Of a stretch of DNA of 6,042 nucleotides, positions 1-6,042 are shown piece after piece (the first letter of the stretch is position 1; each line of letters begins with the position of its first letter). Made by a program: the position numbers and the translations under genes. The stretch spans positions 1 through 6,042 of the forward strand of contig CAYLLH010000037.1 in NCBI GenBank assembly GCA_964384785.1, given 5' to 3'. Below the pieces are notes generated by a model. It was not told where the DNA came from. It searched no databases and was given only the letters and a program-made list of their open reading frames with translations. This stretch comes from JAZKSG01 sp964384785. GTDB lineage: Archaea; Thermoplasmatota; E2; DHVEG-1.

Positions 1-1
1 C

Positions 2-487
2 ACAATAGACACACACAGAGAAAACATAGCCGAAGAAACACTTTTAACAATGCTTGTATCAAAAATAGATAAATTCACATACAACTCAGGAATACAAAGT
101 TTTGAACAATTACATAAAACATTTGCAAACCTTATCGCTGAAAACCTTGCATGTCGGAAAACATCATTTTTTGTAGGAGATTTTACAACTAAACTAGAAA
201 AAGAAATTAAAAATTTTTTAAATAATTATCTTGGAGACAAATATGGGTTTAGTTTCCAGGCTAAATGGGAACCAGCTAACCTGGGAAAAATAACAATCTC
301 TCTTGGATCAACAATCCCTGAAAAAAATTGTTATATAGCTAAAACACAGATAATGATGCCATATAATACTGTTGAAGACTTCAAAAAAGCATTCGGACAC
401 TGCACAGGTTTATCAGCTTCAAATAGTGATCTTCCATCCATTCAAAAAGCTGAGGTTAAACTTATTCTTTGGGAGGTAAAAGGATGA
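2..487 (+). CDS. DUF7284-like protein of an archaeal pilus/Tad-like cluster, 3' part only
   Basis: The reading frame is open to the left edge with no stop from position 2, so this is the C-terminal 161 residues of a longer protein. The ATG at 50 has no ribosome binding site before it and is probably an internal Met. The visible part begins with a helical stretch (ENIAEETL) followed by a loop and a second helix. The second half has a beta-like core, FQAKWEPANLGKITISLGS, then a Cys-containing strand and a short C-terminal helix. This layout recalls haloarchaeal DUF7284 proteins, where a similar Trp-Pro segment precedes a Gly/Pro turn. The assignment is from memory and rests mainly on that segment and on the DUF7286-like gene that follows. 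The stop overlaps the next start as ATGA, implying translational coupling. The molecular role is unknown; a pilus-associated or pseudopilin-like part is inferred. The missing N-terminus probably carries a membrane helix. Confidence 0.6.
   Translation, partial: TIDTHRENIAEETLLTMLVSKIDKFTYNSGIQSFEQLHKTFANLIAENLACRKTSFFVGDFTTKLEKEIKNFLNNYLGDKYGFSFQAKWEPANLGKITISLGSTIPEKNCYIAKTQIMMPYNTVEDFKKAFGHCTGLSASNSDLPSIQKAEVKLILWEVKG
471..477 (+). promoter_or_regulatory. Shine-Dalgarno site of the DUF7286-like gene
   Basis: GGGAGGT lies six bases before the ATG at 484, inside the last codons of the upstream gene. It decides the start. A longer version of the frame could begin at TTG 469, but that codon overlaps the first base of this site and has no site of its own. 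The ATG at 484 also gives the compact ATGA overlap typical of coupled genes. Confidence 0.8.
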
Positions 488-3270
488 AAAAAACCAATTT
501 TTTAAAATTTTTAAAAGATGAAAAAGCCCGTGTTCCATTCACAGTAATAGGGGTTTTTTTAATACTTGGAAGCAGCCTAACAACGGTTTATATTTCAAAT
601 CTGGAAAACCAGAAATCACTAGAAATAGCAGGTAGTGTAGATTCATCAGAAATCGAAAATTTACTACGTAGAGCTGAAGCAGATATGAAAACAGCTCTAA
701 ACATAGCGGGTCTTAAAGGGTTAAAACTGATAGGTGAAAAACCTGTTGTTGATGAAAACAAAAAAGTCACTGATTTCGGTACAGATGCCGATGAAATCAA
801 CATGAATCGAGTTAAACAAATAATAATGGAAGAAATGAATCTTTATCTAACAAACAACTACAGAAACGATCGTTTCAATAACTCACGATATGCGATAAAC
901 GTTAAAATTAAATCTGGTGAAAAAAACCCAATAATCACCAGAGATGAAATAACTATTAATAAACTAAAAATGAAATATAAAAGAGATTATCCTGCCGGGA
1001 TCATTAGTGCCGTTGGACCCGATGAAAATAGTAACTACGAAGTATACTGGAACGCTGATATCTCTTTAGATTTTGAAATAAAAGATATGAAAACCAAAAA
1101 ACAGTCACTTGTTACTGAAAGAGAAATCAATATAAACTCCCTTCTTACAGCTAGATATAATCTTCTAAAAGAACTAGTGGATGAATATCATAAAAATATA
1201 GATGGTACGCCTTGTTCAGCATGGACAATCTGCACAGGAATATTCAATGTTTATTCCTTAGCTAGAGGATTTCAACATTATTCAAATGGCGATCCCTCTA
1301 ATGTTGTAGATAATGATGATTTAGATCAGATGATCAATGGAGCAAATGTACTCCAACAAGGGTTAGTATTTGGAAGCACAGATCATTATGCTGTAGCAGG
1401 TGTAGCTATTGGCTCAGATCCAGGCATCTCTAAAACTATCAATCAACTCGGAGATGAAATAAAAGACCTCTCAAAAAAAGGACAAGAAACATATGATATA
1501 TCGACAGAAAAAATAAGAGATTTCAACGATGGTGTTTCAGGTACAAAAAAAGCAAACGTAGACTATGATCCAGGTATCAATATAAAAGATATAGCTTCCA
1601 AACCAATAGAAACCTCAAAAACCATTATATTAGTTTTTCAAAACAATATCACAGGTGCAATAGACCGGGATGAAATAACTGTGGACTCTGAATCAAAAAT
1701 AAATGATACAGTATCAGCAAAAAAAGGTTACACCCTTATTGATAAAGAAAAAGGTCCAACACAAAAAAACACAACAACAGATGATTTTATAAAAAATGTA
1801 GCTGAACAAATTTATACTGTGGATTTCAACACAGATGTTAAAAGAGAATCCTCAGATCTAATAAGAGCTGATCACACAGGTTTCCCAATAGACAATGGAT
1901 CAACTACTTGGACACTAAATAACTTTGTAAAAACAAAAACTAATCCATTAGATTTTTATTTATTCACTTTACCAGGAGATATTGTTTATTCTGAAAAATA
2001 TAATGTAGAATACAACCGAGATCACAAATGGAGTAATAAAACAGTTGATAAAAATGGTAATGTAACATGGAATCATACTACTGTAACTGATAAATTAAAA
2101 GATGAAGTCTGGTTACATATGAAAGCTATAGAATACGCAAATTACAGTGAGACAAAAAATGATATAAATAATGCATTCCAAAAATTTATTTTATCCTATT
2201 ACCTTGATTTGAATCTTCAGGATACAGTTGTAAAATATGAAAACAATCATTACACTCCAACTAATAAAGAAAAATGGTTTAAAGATCCATCAACCAGTGG
2301 AACAGTGCATTCACAGTTTATACAAGGCGATTATGAAAACTGGGTTGTAACTGATTCATGGGATAGTATCAATGATATATATGATCAAATAAAAAACATA
2401 AAACCTGATAAATCAATAAATCCATCAAATTTTCCTAACCCTTTAGAACTTTTAGAGGAAGCTGAAAAAAGCATTTTAGATAAGATAGATAACCAAAAAG
2501 ACAGTTTGTTATTAGAAAACAATTATAAAACACCTGATAAAAAAAATTATATTACTGCTGGTAAAAAAGCAGTTTACAAAATAAGAGAATGGTATGTAAA
2601 CAAAATTGAAAATGACATAAAAAAATATTTTGAAAAAGCAAGAAATACAATAGATACAAAAATAGATGATTTTATCTCAAAGAAAACCACTGCAGATGCA
2701 GATCAAGTAAAACAAGCACTTGACCCAAAAAATGTTGAATATTTCAAAAAACAACTTGAAATACCCATCCTTGCATATGACCGAAAAATAGTAAAAAAAG
2801 GAGGATGGACAGAGGACATTAAAGTTTTTGTGGATCAAAACCCTGATTATCTATTCACAGATAAAGAACATACGGATAAACAAGGAGGCAAAAATTTTTA
2901 TCCACTAAAAATCAGAAACATCTGCACTCTAGGTCCAACAGGTATACCAGTATTACCTCCAACACCTGTAACACCCTGGATTTTTACATTCAACCTTTGG
3001 CTGATAGATGTAAGAGGAGAATATGAAATATTAAAACTAAAGGATACAACAGATGAAACACATTTCAACACAACACAGGGGCATGAAGCACAAATATACA
3101 TCAGACAATATGATACAATAGTAAATAAAAACGGAGACCTCTTAGGCTATAACAACAGATTAAATTTCGCATGGACCACTGTGGCTATGAGCTTTGTGCC
3201 ACCAGGAGGTCAAATGGTAGGAGACACCGCGGGTGGACTAATTGAAGAAACCGAAGGTTTCAAGACATGA
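484..3270 (+). CDS. DUF7286-like large membrane-anchored protein of an archaeal pilus/Tad-like locus
   Basis: A 928-residue protein from ATG 484. A charged N-terminus (to about residue 16) leads into ARVPFTVIGVFLILGSS and one membrane helix (about 17-38). The rest appears soluble and is probably extracellular. Three segments match my memory of haloarchaeal DUF7286. The first is the post-anchor ARVPF start. The second spans residues 260-300, with ARGFQHY, then Asn-Val-Val, a helix and FGSTD. The third is the C-terminal part, with VTPWIFTFNLWLIDVRGEY near 829-847 and PPGGQMVGD at 906-914. Residues about 655-750 are a long charged, coiled-coil-like helical stretch; the region between about 310 and 650 is Lys/Asn/Asp-rich and least recognisable. 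The N-terminal helix resembles a TadE/pilin-type anchor, but no clear class III prepilin cleavage site is visible. It is coupled by 4-base overlaps to both neighbours. Family assignment is fairly sure. A role in building or displaying a surface appendage is inferred from haloarchaeal gene context; the biochemical function is unknown. Confidence 0.75.
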   Translation: MKKTNFLKFLKDEKARVPFTVIGVFLILGSSLTTVYISNLENQKSLEIAGSVDSSEIENLLRRAEADMKTALNIAGLKGLKLIGEKPVVDENKKVTDFGTDADEINMNRVKQIIMEEMNLYLTNNYRNDRFNNSRYAINVKIKSGEKNPIITRDEITINKLKMKYKRDYPAGIISAVGPDENSNYEVYWNADISLDFEIKDMKTKKQSLVTEREININSLLTARYNLLKELVDEYHKNIDGTPCSAWTICTGIFNVYSLARGFQHYSNGDPSNVVDNDDLDQMINGANVLQQGLVFGSTDHYAVAGVAIGSDPGISKTINQLGDEIKDLSKKGQETYDISTEKIRDFNDGVSGTKKANVDYDPGINIKDIASKPIETSKTIILVFQNNITGAIDRDEITVDSESKINDTVSAKKGYTLIDKEKGPTQKNTTTDDFIKNVAEQIYTVDFNTDVKRESSDLIRADHTGFPIDNGSTTWTLNNFVKTKTNPLDFYLFTLPGDIVYSEKYNVEYNRDHKWSNKTVDKNGNVTWNHTTVTDKLKDEVWLHMKAIEYANYSETKNDINNAFQKFILSYYLDLNLQDTVVKYENNHYTPTNKEKWFKDPSTSGTVHSQFIQGDYENWVVTDSWDSINDIYDQIKNIKPDKSINPSNFPNPLELLEEAEKSILDKIDNQKDSLLLENNYKTPDKKNYITAGKKAVYKIREWYVNKIENDIKKYFEKARNTIDTKIDDFISKKTTADADQVKQALDPKNVEYFKKQLEIPILAYDRKIVKKGGWTEDIKVFVDQNPDYLFTDKEHTDKQGGKNFYPLKIRNICTLGPTGIPVLPPTPVTPWIFTFNLWLIDVRGEYEILKLKDTTDETHFNTTQGHEAQIYIRQYDTIVNKNGDLLGYNNRLNFAWTTVAMSFVPPGGQMVGDTAGGLIEETEGFKT

Positions 3271-3989
3271 ACAAAAAAACAATATTGTTTCTAATTTTAA
3301 CAATATCTTTATTCTTCTTGAGTATGATGCCGCAATCTCTGGCAACAGAAAACAAATATGGAACACTAGAAACTTTTTTTAGTAAAAATAAAAAAAATTG
3401 GGAACCAGCGACAGTAGAAAACATAACACTGAAACGAGGAGAAATATTTTACATAAAAGCAGAAATCACATCAGAAATAGATCTTTTATCAATTGATTTA
3501 CACATATGGGAAACCGGAGAAAACAGCCAAGAAAATTCAACATACAAACAACTATCTGGACCCAACTGTTTTTTTAACGTATATAACACAATAAACATAT
3601 CAAAAAACCAAAATTTTACTTTTATATGGAAATTCCAAGTAAAACCAAATGCAGATTGGGTTAACGCAAAAGCACCATTCAACATATTAGTCCAATATGA
3701 CAAAAACCCTCGGGATGACAAAAAAATATATTACACCGTAGTAAATCCATATATTGAAAATACAATCTGGGAGAACTATGATCCAAATAAAAACTATACT
3801 GGAAACATTTACGATAGAACTGATAACATTATAGAAAAAAATGGAGAAAATAACACAAACCTTTCAGATACAAACAAACAAAAAACACCAGGTTATGAAA
3901 TATTACCTTTTATTCTATCATCTATTATACTCTCAATTCTTTATAGAAAAAAAAAACATTATTTTTTTAAAACAGTAATTTATTACTGA
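3267..3989 (+). CDS. Sarcinarray/MAST-like secreted protein with PGF-CTERM-like sorting tail
   Basis: A 240-residue protein that starts in an ATGA overlap with the DUF7286-like gene, with a weak AAGGT site eight bases upstream. Residues 1-26 form a signal peptide (Lys-rich start, hydrophobic core, likely cut after QSLA). Residues about 31-163 look like one beta-sandwich domain. They resemble the archaeal sarcinarray family (MAST domain) described from Methanosarcina: YGTLETFF at the start, a Leu-Lys-Arg-Gly-Glu segment near 55-59, a Gly-Pro at 98-99, the APFNILVQYD strand at 136-145 and a closing VVNPYI at 158-163. Several N-glycosylation sequons are present (for example N52, N90, N110, N116). 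An Asn/Thr-rich linker follows. The end has Pro208-Gly209-Tyr210, a hydrophobic helix and RKKK, a PGF-CTERM-like tail with Tyr in place of Phe. Ten more residues follow the basic cluster, which is unusual. The protein is probably secreted, processed by an archaeosortase and lipid-anchored. The binding partner is unknown. Confidence 0.6.
   Translation: MNKKTILFLILTISLFFLSMMPQSLATENKYGTLETFFSKNKKNWEPATVENITLKRGEIFYIKAEITSEIDLLSIDLHIWETGENSQENSTYKQLSGPNCFFNVYNTINISKNQNFTFIWKFQVKPNADWVNAKAPFNILVQYDKNPRDDKKIYYTVVNPYIENTIWENYDPNKNYTGNIYDRTDNIIEKNGENNTNLSDTNKQKTPGYEILPFILSSIILSILYRKKKHYFFKTVIYY
3965..3988 (+). promoter_or_regulatory. Candidate TATA box plus palindromic operator before the beta-helix gene
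   Basis: TTTTAAAA at 3965-3972 is TATA-like and is followed at once by the palindrome CAGTAATTTATTACTG at 3973-3988, with seven-base perfect arms around TT. The palindrome overlaps the stop codon of the upstream gene. A start of transcription about 25 bases after the TATA box would fall near 3992-3998, just before the ribosome binding site at 4002. A repressor bound here would sit between TATA box and start point. No T-tract follows, so it is not a good terminator. Palindromes of this length arise by chance in DNA this AT-rich, so the position is the main support. Confidence 0.35.
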
Positions 3990-4001
3990 TCAGAAAAAGC
4001 T

Positions 4002-4007
4002 AAGGTG
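4002..4007 (+). promoter_or_regulatory. Shine-Dalgarno site of the beta-helix gene
   Basis: AAGGTG lies eight bases before the ATG at 4016 and matches the archaeal 16S anti-Shine-Dalgarno sequence. It fixes the start, which is directly followed by a signal peptide. Confidence 0.7.
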
Positions 4008-4015
4008 TAAAAATT

Positions 4016-5308
4016 ATGAAAAAAACATGTTTATTTATCTTATTTATACTGCTATCTTCTTTTTTTATAGGGATTTCCTCTGTAGAAAACATAAAAGCAT
4101 CTGGTAATACACTCTATGTAGATGATGATGGAACTGCGGATTATACAAGTATCCAAAATGCAATAGATAACGCTACAGCTGGAGACACTATTTATGTTAA
4201 TAATGGCTTATATAATGAAAACATCGTGGTTGGGATAGGTAAATCTGTAGACATACAGGGTGAAAGCAAGTATAACACAATTGTTGACGGTGGAAATTCA
4301 GGTTCTGTTTTTTTTATTAATGCAGATCATGTATCTGTTTCAGGTTTTACGATACGAAACAGTGGAGGCGGCGGAAGTTACCCTGATTATCATTCAGGCA
4401 TCAATCTCAGAACTCATAATATAACTGTTACAAATAATATTATCGAAAATAACAGTAATGGATTAGTTACAAGCTACTATGATACTCAGACATATGGTTA
4501 TGGAGGTCAAAATTGCGATCATCTGATTATATCTGAAAATATTTTTCAAAATAATACAAATGGAATGTTTTTGGATGAAATATTTTACTCTGAAATATTT
4601 GACAATACACTAAAAAACAATAAAGCTGAAGATAGTGTTGATGGAACTTCTATTCAGGCAAATTCCTGTGAATATTGTAGTTTCTACGAAAACAAAATTT
4701 CAAACTGTAACGATGCCTTCTTTTTTTACCATTCAGATAATAATATAATTTACCTAAATGAGATAATGAATACTACTGGTTTAATAGTCCAGTCAGGTTA
4801 TAAAAACAAAATAATTGGAAATACTTTAACTGAAAATTCTAGAGGTATCGGCATAGTAGGGGAAAGTAACAATAATTCTTTCTATCTAAATAACCTAATT
4901 GAAAACAAAGAAGATGTAACTCAAGGTTATGAAATCTGTAACAATGAATTCGACAACGGACAGTATGGAAATTATTGGTCAAGTTTTGAAGCATTCGATA
5001 ACAATAGTGATGGTATAGCTGACGAACCATACATAAAAATTAAGGATGGTCATCCGCAAGACCATGAATCAACCATAATTGATAATTATCCTCTTATGAA
5101 AACATGGCAATCAAAATTTACAGAAACCCAAATAGAACAAATAGCAAAAGGAAAAACCTTAGGAAATGACGAAGAAACAAATCAAACTTCTAAAGAAGAA
5201 AATAATAAAGGAAAAAATAACGGGGATGGAGGATTCCTGCCAGGTTTTGAAATCATTTTTTTGATAGCAGCGGCGTTGATTATAATTTTCTGGAAAAGAA
5301 AAAAATAA
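4016..5308 (+). CDS. NosD-like right-handed beta-helix surface protein with PGF-CTERM tail
   Basis: A 430-residue secreted protein. Residues 1-28 are a signal peptide. The segment from about 31 (LYVDDDG, then YTSIQNAIDNATAGDTIYV and YNENI) is the classic opening of NosD/CASH-type parallel beta-helix proteins. It is followed to about residue 305 by irregular Asn-rich coils of the type NxIxxNxxGI, which stack into a right-handed helix of the pectin-lyase fold. A closing segment near 315-355 (GNYWS, the DNNSDG loop at 328-333, DNYPLM) is typical of archaeal members; the Asp/Asn loop could bind calcium. A hydrophilic linker (about 365-405) leads to Pro409-Gly410-Phe411, a hydrophobic helix and KRKK, a canonical PGF-CTERM signal. 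The protein is therefore expected on the cell surface, cut by an archaeosortase and lipid-anchored. No enzymatic residues are evident; carbohydrate binding or an S-layer-associated role is possible. The NosD resemblance does not imply copper maturation, as no nos genes are visible. Confidence 0.85.
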   Translation: MKKTCLFILFILLSSFFIGISSVENIKASGNTLYVDDDGTADYTSIQNAIDNATAGDTIYVNNGLYNENIVVGIGKSVDIQGESKYNTIVDGGNSGSVFFINADHVSVSGFTIRNSGGGGSYPDYHSGINLRTHNITVTNNIIENNSNGLVTSYYDTQTYGYGGQNCDHLIISENIFQNNTNGMFLDEIFYSEIFDNTLKNNKAEDSVDGTSIQANSCEYCSFYENKISNCNDAFFFYHSDNNIIYLNEIMNTTGLIVQSGYKNKIIGNTLTENSRGIGIVGESNNNSFYLNNLIENKEDVTQGYEICNNEFDNGQYGNYWSSFEAFDNNSDGIADEPYIKIKDGHPQDHESTIIDNYPLMKTWQSKFTETQIEQIAKGKTLGNDEETNQTSKEENNKGKNNGDGGFLPGFEIIFLIAAALIIIFWKRKK

Positions 5309-5311
5309 AAA
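5294..5311 (-). terminator. Oligo-T terminator of the nitroreductase gene
   Basis: Read on the minus strand, just beyond the nitroreductase stop, this is T5-A-T7-C-T4, the kind of U-rich stretch that ends archaeal transcripts without a hairpin. On the plus strand the same bases encode the Lys/Arg cluster and stop codon of the beta-helix protein. Confidence 0.5.
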
Positions 5312-5316
5312 TTTTC

Positions 5317-5895
5317 TTAAAAATTATTATAAAAAATGCAATCCTCTTTTTTTCTTTTAGGAACAATTAACACATCATTAGAATCTCTGTAATATTTTAT
5401 AGAATCTTCTTTCATATTAACTGCTTTGCATTTTTCATCTTTGTAACCTAAAGCAACGAGGGAATCAATAATATATTTATCAGGAATATTAAGTATTTCT
5501 CTAAGATTATCTCGTTTTATATTTAATAAAATACAGCTTCCAAGATTTTCATTTTCAGCAGATAGACAAATATTAGCACTTGCAAGTCCTGCATCACGGT
5601 TTGCCCATTTATTATTTTTATCGGCTATCAAAATCAAAATATAACCAGTGGGTTGTTCATCTATAGAAGGATCCCAATCTGGTAGATAACCTGCCCAACC
5701 AGTGTTATCAAAAATCTGATTGCAGAGTTTTTTATCATTTACAACAAGAAAACGCAGAGGCTGCAAATTAGCAGCGGATGGAGCCAATCGTCCAGCGTTA
5801 GCAATTTTTTCTAAAACTTTTTTATCTATTGGTTTTTGTTTAAATCTTCTAATGCTTCTACGATTAATTATTGCCTGATAAGTATCCATAAACAT
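5317..5895 (-). CDS. Nitroreductase-family FMN-dependent oxidoreductase
   Basis: A 192-residue protein, a usual length for single-domain nitroreductases, which are homodimers that bind FMN and reduce nitro compounds, quinones or other acceptors with NAD(P)H. RRSIRRF at 12-18 is the conserved FMN-phosphate motif near the N-terminus, and APSAANLQP at 38-46 is the second flavin-contact segment. DAGLASANICLSAENENLGS (101-120) is the usual helix plus Gly-loop, and the IPDKY ... VALGY segment (137-151) is the characteristic C-terminal strand. The physiological substrate cannot be told from sequence. No iron-sulphur motif is visible, so it is not a ferredoxin-fused form. Two starts are possible: ATG 5895 (used here) or ATG 5889, two residues shorter. 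GGAGGAG lies only two bases before the first and eight before the second. The gene faces the beta-helix gene with an 8-base gap and is probably monocistronic in this window. Confidence 0.9.
   Translation of the reverse strand: MFMDTYQAIINRRSIRRFKQKPIDKKVLEKIANAGRLAPSAANLQPLRFLVVNDKKLCNQIFDNTGWAGYLPDWDPSIDEQPTGYILILIADKNNKWANRDAGLASANICLSAENENLGSCILLNIKRDNLREILNIPDKYIIDSLVALGYKDEKCKAVNMKEDSIKYYRDSNDVLIVPKRKKEDCIFYNNF
5347..5358 (+). terminator. Oligo-T terminator of the beta-helix gene
   Basis: T7-C-T4 lies about 40 bases after the beta-helix stop codon on the plus strand and is a plausible archaeal U-tract terminator for the rightward transcript. The bases lie within the nitroreductase reading frame, where they encode a Lys-Arg-Lys-Lys stretch. 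Confidence 0.45.
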
Positions 5896-6042
5896 TTCTC
5901 CTCCAATTATAAATAAATTTTTTATGGATTTTTAAAACAACATCTGGTTTTAAAAAACCTTCGACAATTTTTTTGAATGGTAACTTTCTTTAACCCTAAA
6001 TTGTTTTACGTTTTTTTGTAAATAGATTATGGTAAAAAAACC
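5896..6042 (-). promoter_or_regulatory. Non-coding upstream region of the nitroreductase gene
   Basis: This AT-rich stretch has no convincing reading frame. On the minus strand, TTTTTTAAAA near 5949-5957 is TATA-like and would place the transcript start about 30 bases before the coding start, leaving room for the ribosome binding site. It is part of the inverted repeat GGTTTT-AA-AAAACC at 5946-5959, which could be an operator. A second TATA-like element (around 5930-5937) is also possible. T-tracts at 5968-5974 and near 6011-6017 on the plus strand may end a transcript or be chance. Confidence 0.4.
5898..5904 (-). promoter_or_regulatory. Shine-Dalgarno site of the nitroreductase gene
   Basis: The minus strand reads GGAGGAG here. 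Measured from its last GGAG, the ATG at 5889 is eight bases away and the ATG at 5895 two bases away. Measured from the first GGAGG, the distances are ten and four. The site supports translation from this point but does not settle which of the two Met codons is used. Confidence 0.7.

Noticed and set aside
469..483. TTG start five codons upstream of the DUF7286-like ATG
   Set aside because: The TTG overlaps the Shine-Dalgarno site that serves ATG 484 and has no site of its own.
588..803. Minus-strand open frame of 71 residues inside the DUF7286-like gene
   Set aside because: It is fully antisense to a well-supported gene, has Ser/Phe-rich composition typical of a reverse-complement shadow, and has no recognisable motif.
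2898..3101. Minus-strand open frame of 67 residues
   Set aside because: It is antisense to the conserved C-terminal part of the DUF7286-like gene and has no sign of its own expression.
3449..3721. Minus-strand open frame of 90 residues
   Set aside because: It lies opposite the recognisable sarcinarray-like domain, and its protein resembles no family.
4839..5030. Minus-strand open frame of 63 residues rich in His, Tyr and Cys
   Set aside because: The composition results from reading the complement of Asn/Ile-rich beta-helix codons, so it is a shadow.
4016..5308. Annotation as the NosD copper-maturation protein of nitrous oxide reductase
   Set aside because: Only the general beta-helix pattern is shared. 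The PGF-CTERM tail and the absence of nos genes argue for a surface protein.
5964..6004. Inverted repeat ACAATTT ... AAATTGT
   Set aside because: The arms are seven AT-rich bases separated by 27 bases, which is expected by chance here, and no T-tract or promoter placement gives it meaning.

Overview
This AT-rich window (roughly 30% GC by eye) looks archaeal. Two adjacent secreted proteins end in PGF-CTERM-type sorting tails (a Pro-Gly-Phe or Pro-Gly-Tyr motif, a hydrophobic helix, then a basic cluster), which are archaeosortase signals. Two further genes resemble the archaeal DUF7284 and DUF7286 families, and one resembles the archaeal sarcinarray/MAST family. The low GC, Lys/Asn/Ile-rich proteins and a tail close to those of uncultured Thermoplasmatota suggest that phylum or a nearby euryarchaeal lineage. 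That placement is inference. All family assignments come from remembered sequence patterns, not a search.

Layout. Positions 2-487 (+) hold the 3' part of a DUF7284-like gene that enters from the left edge. Positions 484-3270 (+) encode a 928-residue DUF7286-like protein with one N-terminal membrane anchor. Positions 3267-3989 (+) encode a secreted sarcinarray-like protein with a PGF-CTERM-like tail. These three genes are joined by two ATGA stop/start overlaps, so they are almost certainly one translationally coupled operon. After a 26-base gap, positions 4016-5308 (+) encode a secreted NosD-like right-handed beta-helix protein with a canonical PGF-CTERM tail. Positions 5317-5895 (-) encode a nitroreductase-family flavoprotein that converges on the beta-helix gene with only 8 bases between the stop codons. 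The last 147 bases are non-coding and hold the probable nitroreductase promoter.

How the genes may work together. In haloarchaea, DUF7284- and DUF7286-type genes sit in clusters with secretion ATPase and TadC-like membrane genes of archaeal type IV pilus/Tad-like systems. The left part of the window is therefore probably the downstream end of such a surface-assembly locus. Here it is extended by a coupled gene for a lipid-anchored, archaeosortase-processed sarcinarray protein, and perhaps by the beta-helix surface protein. The nitroreductase is transcribed toward this block and is probably unrelated. No RNA genes, mobile elements, CRISPR arrays or long repeats were seen.
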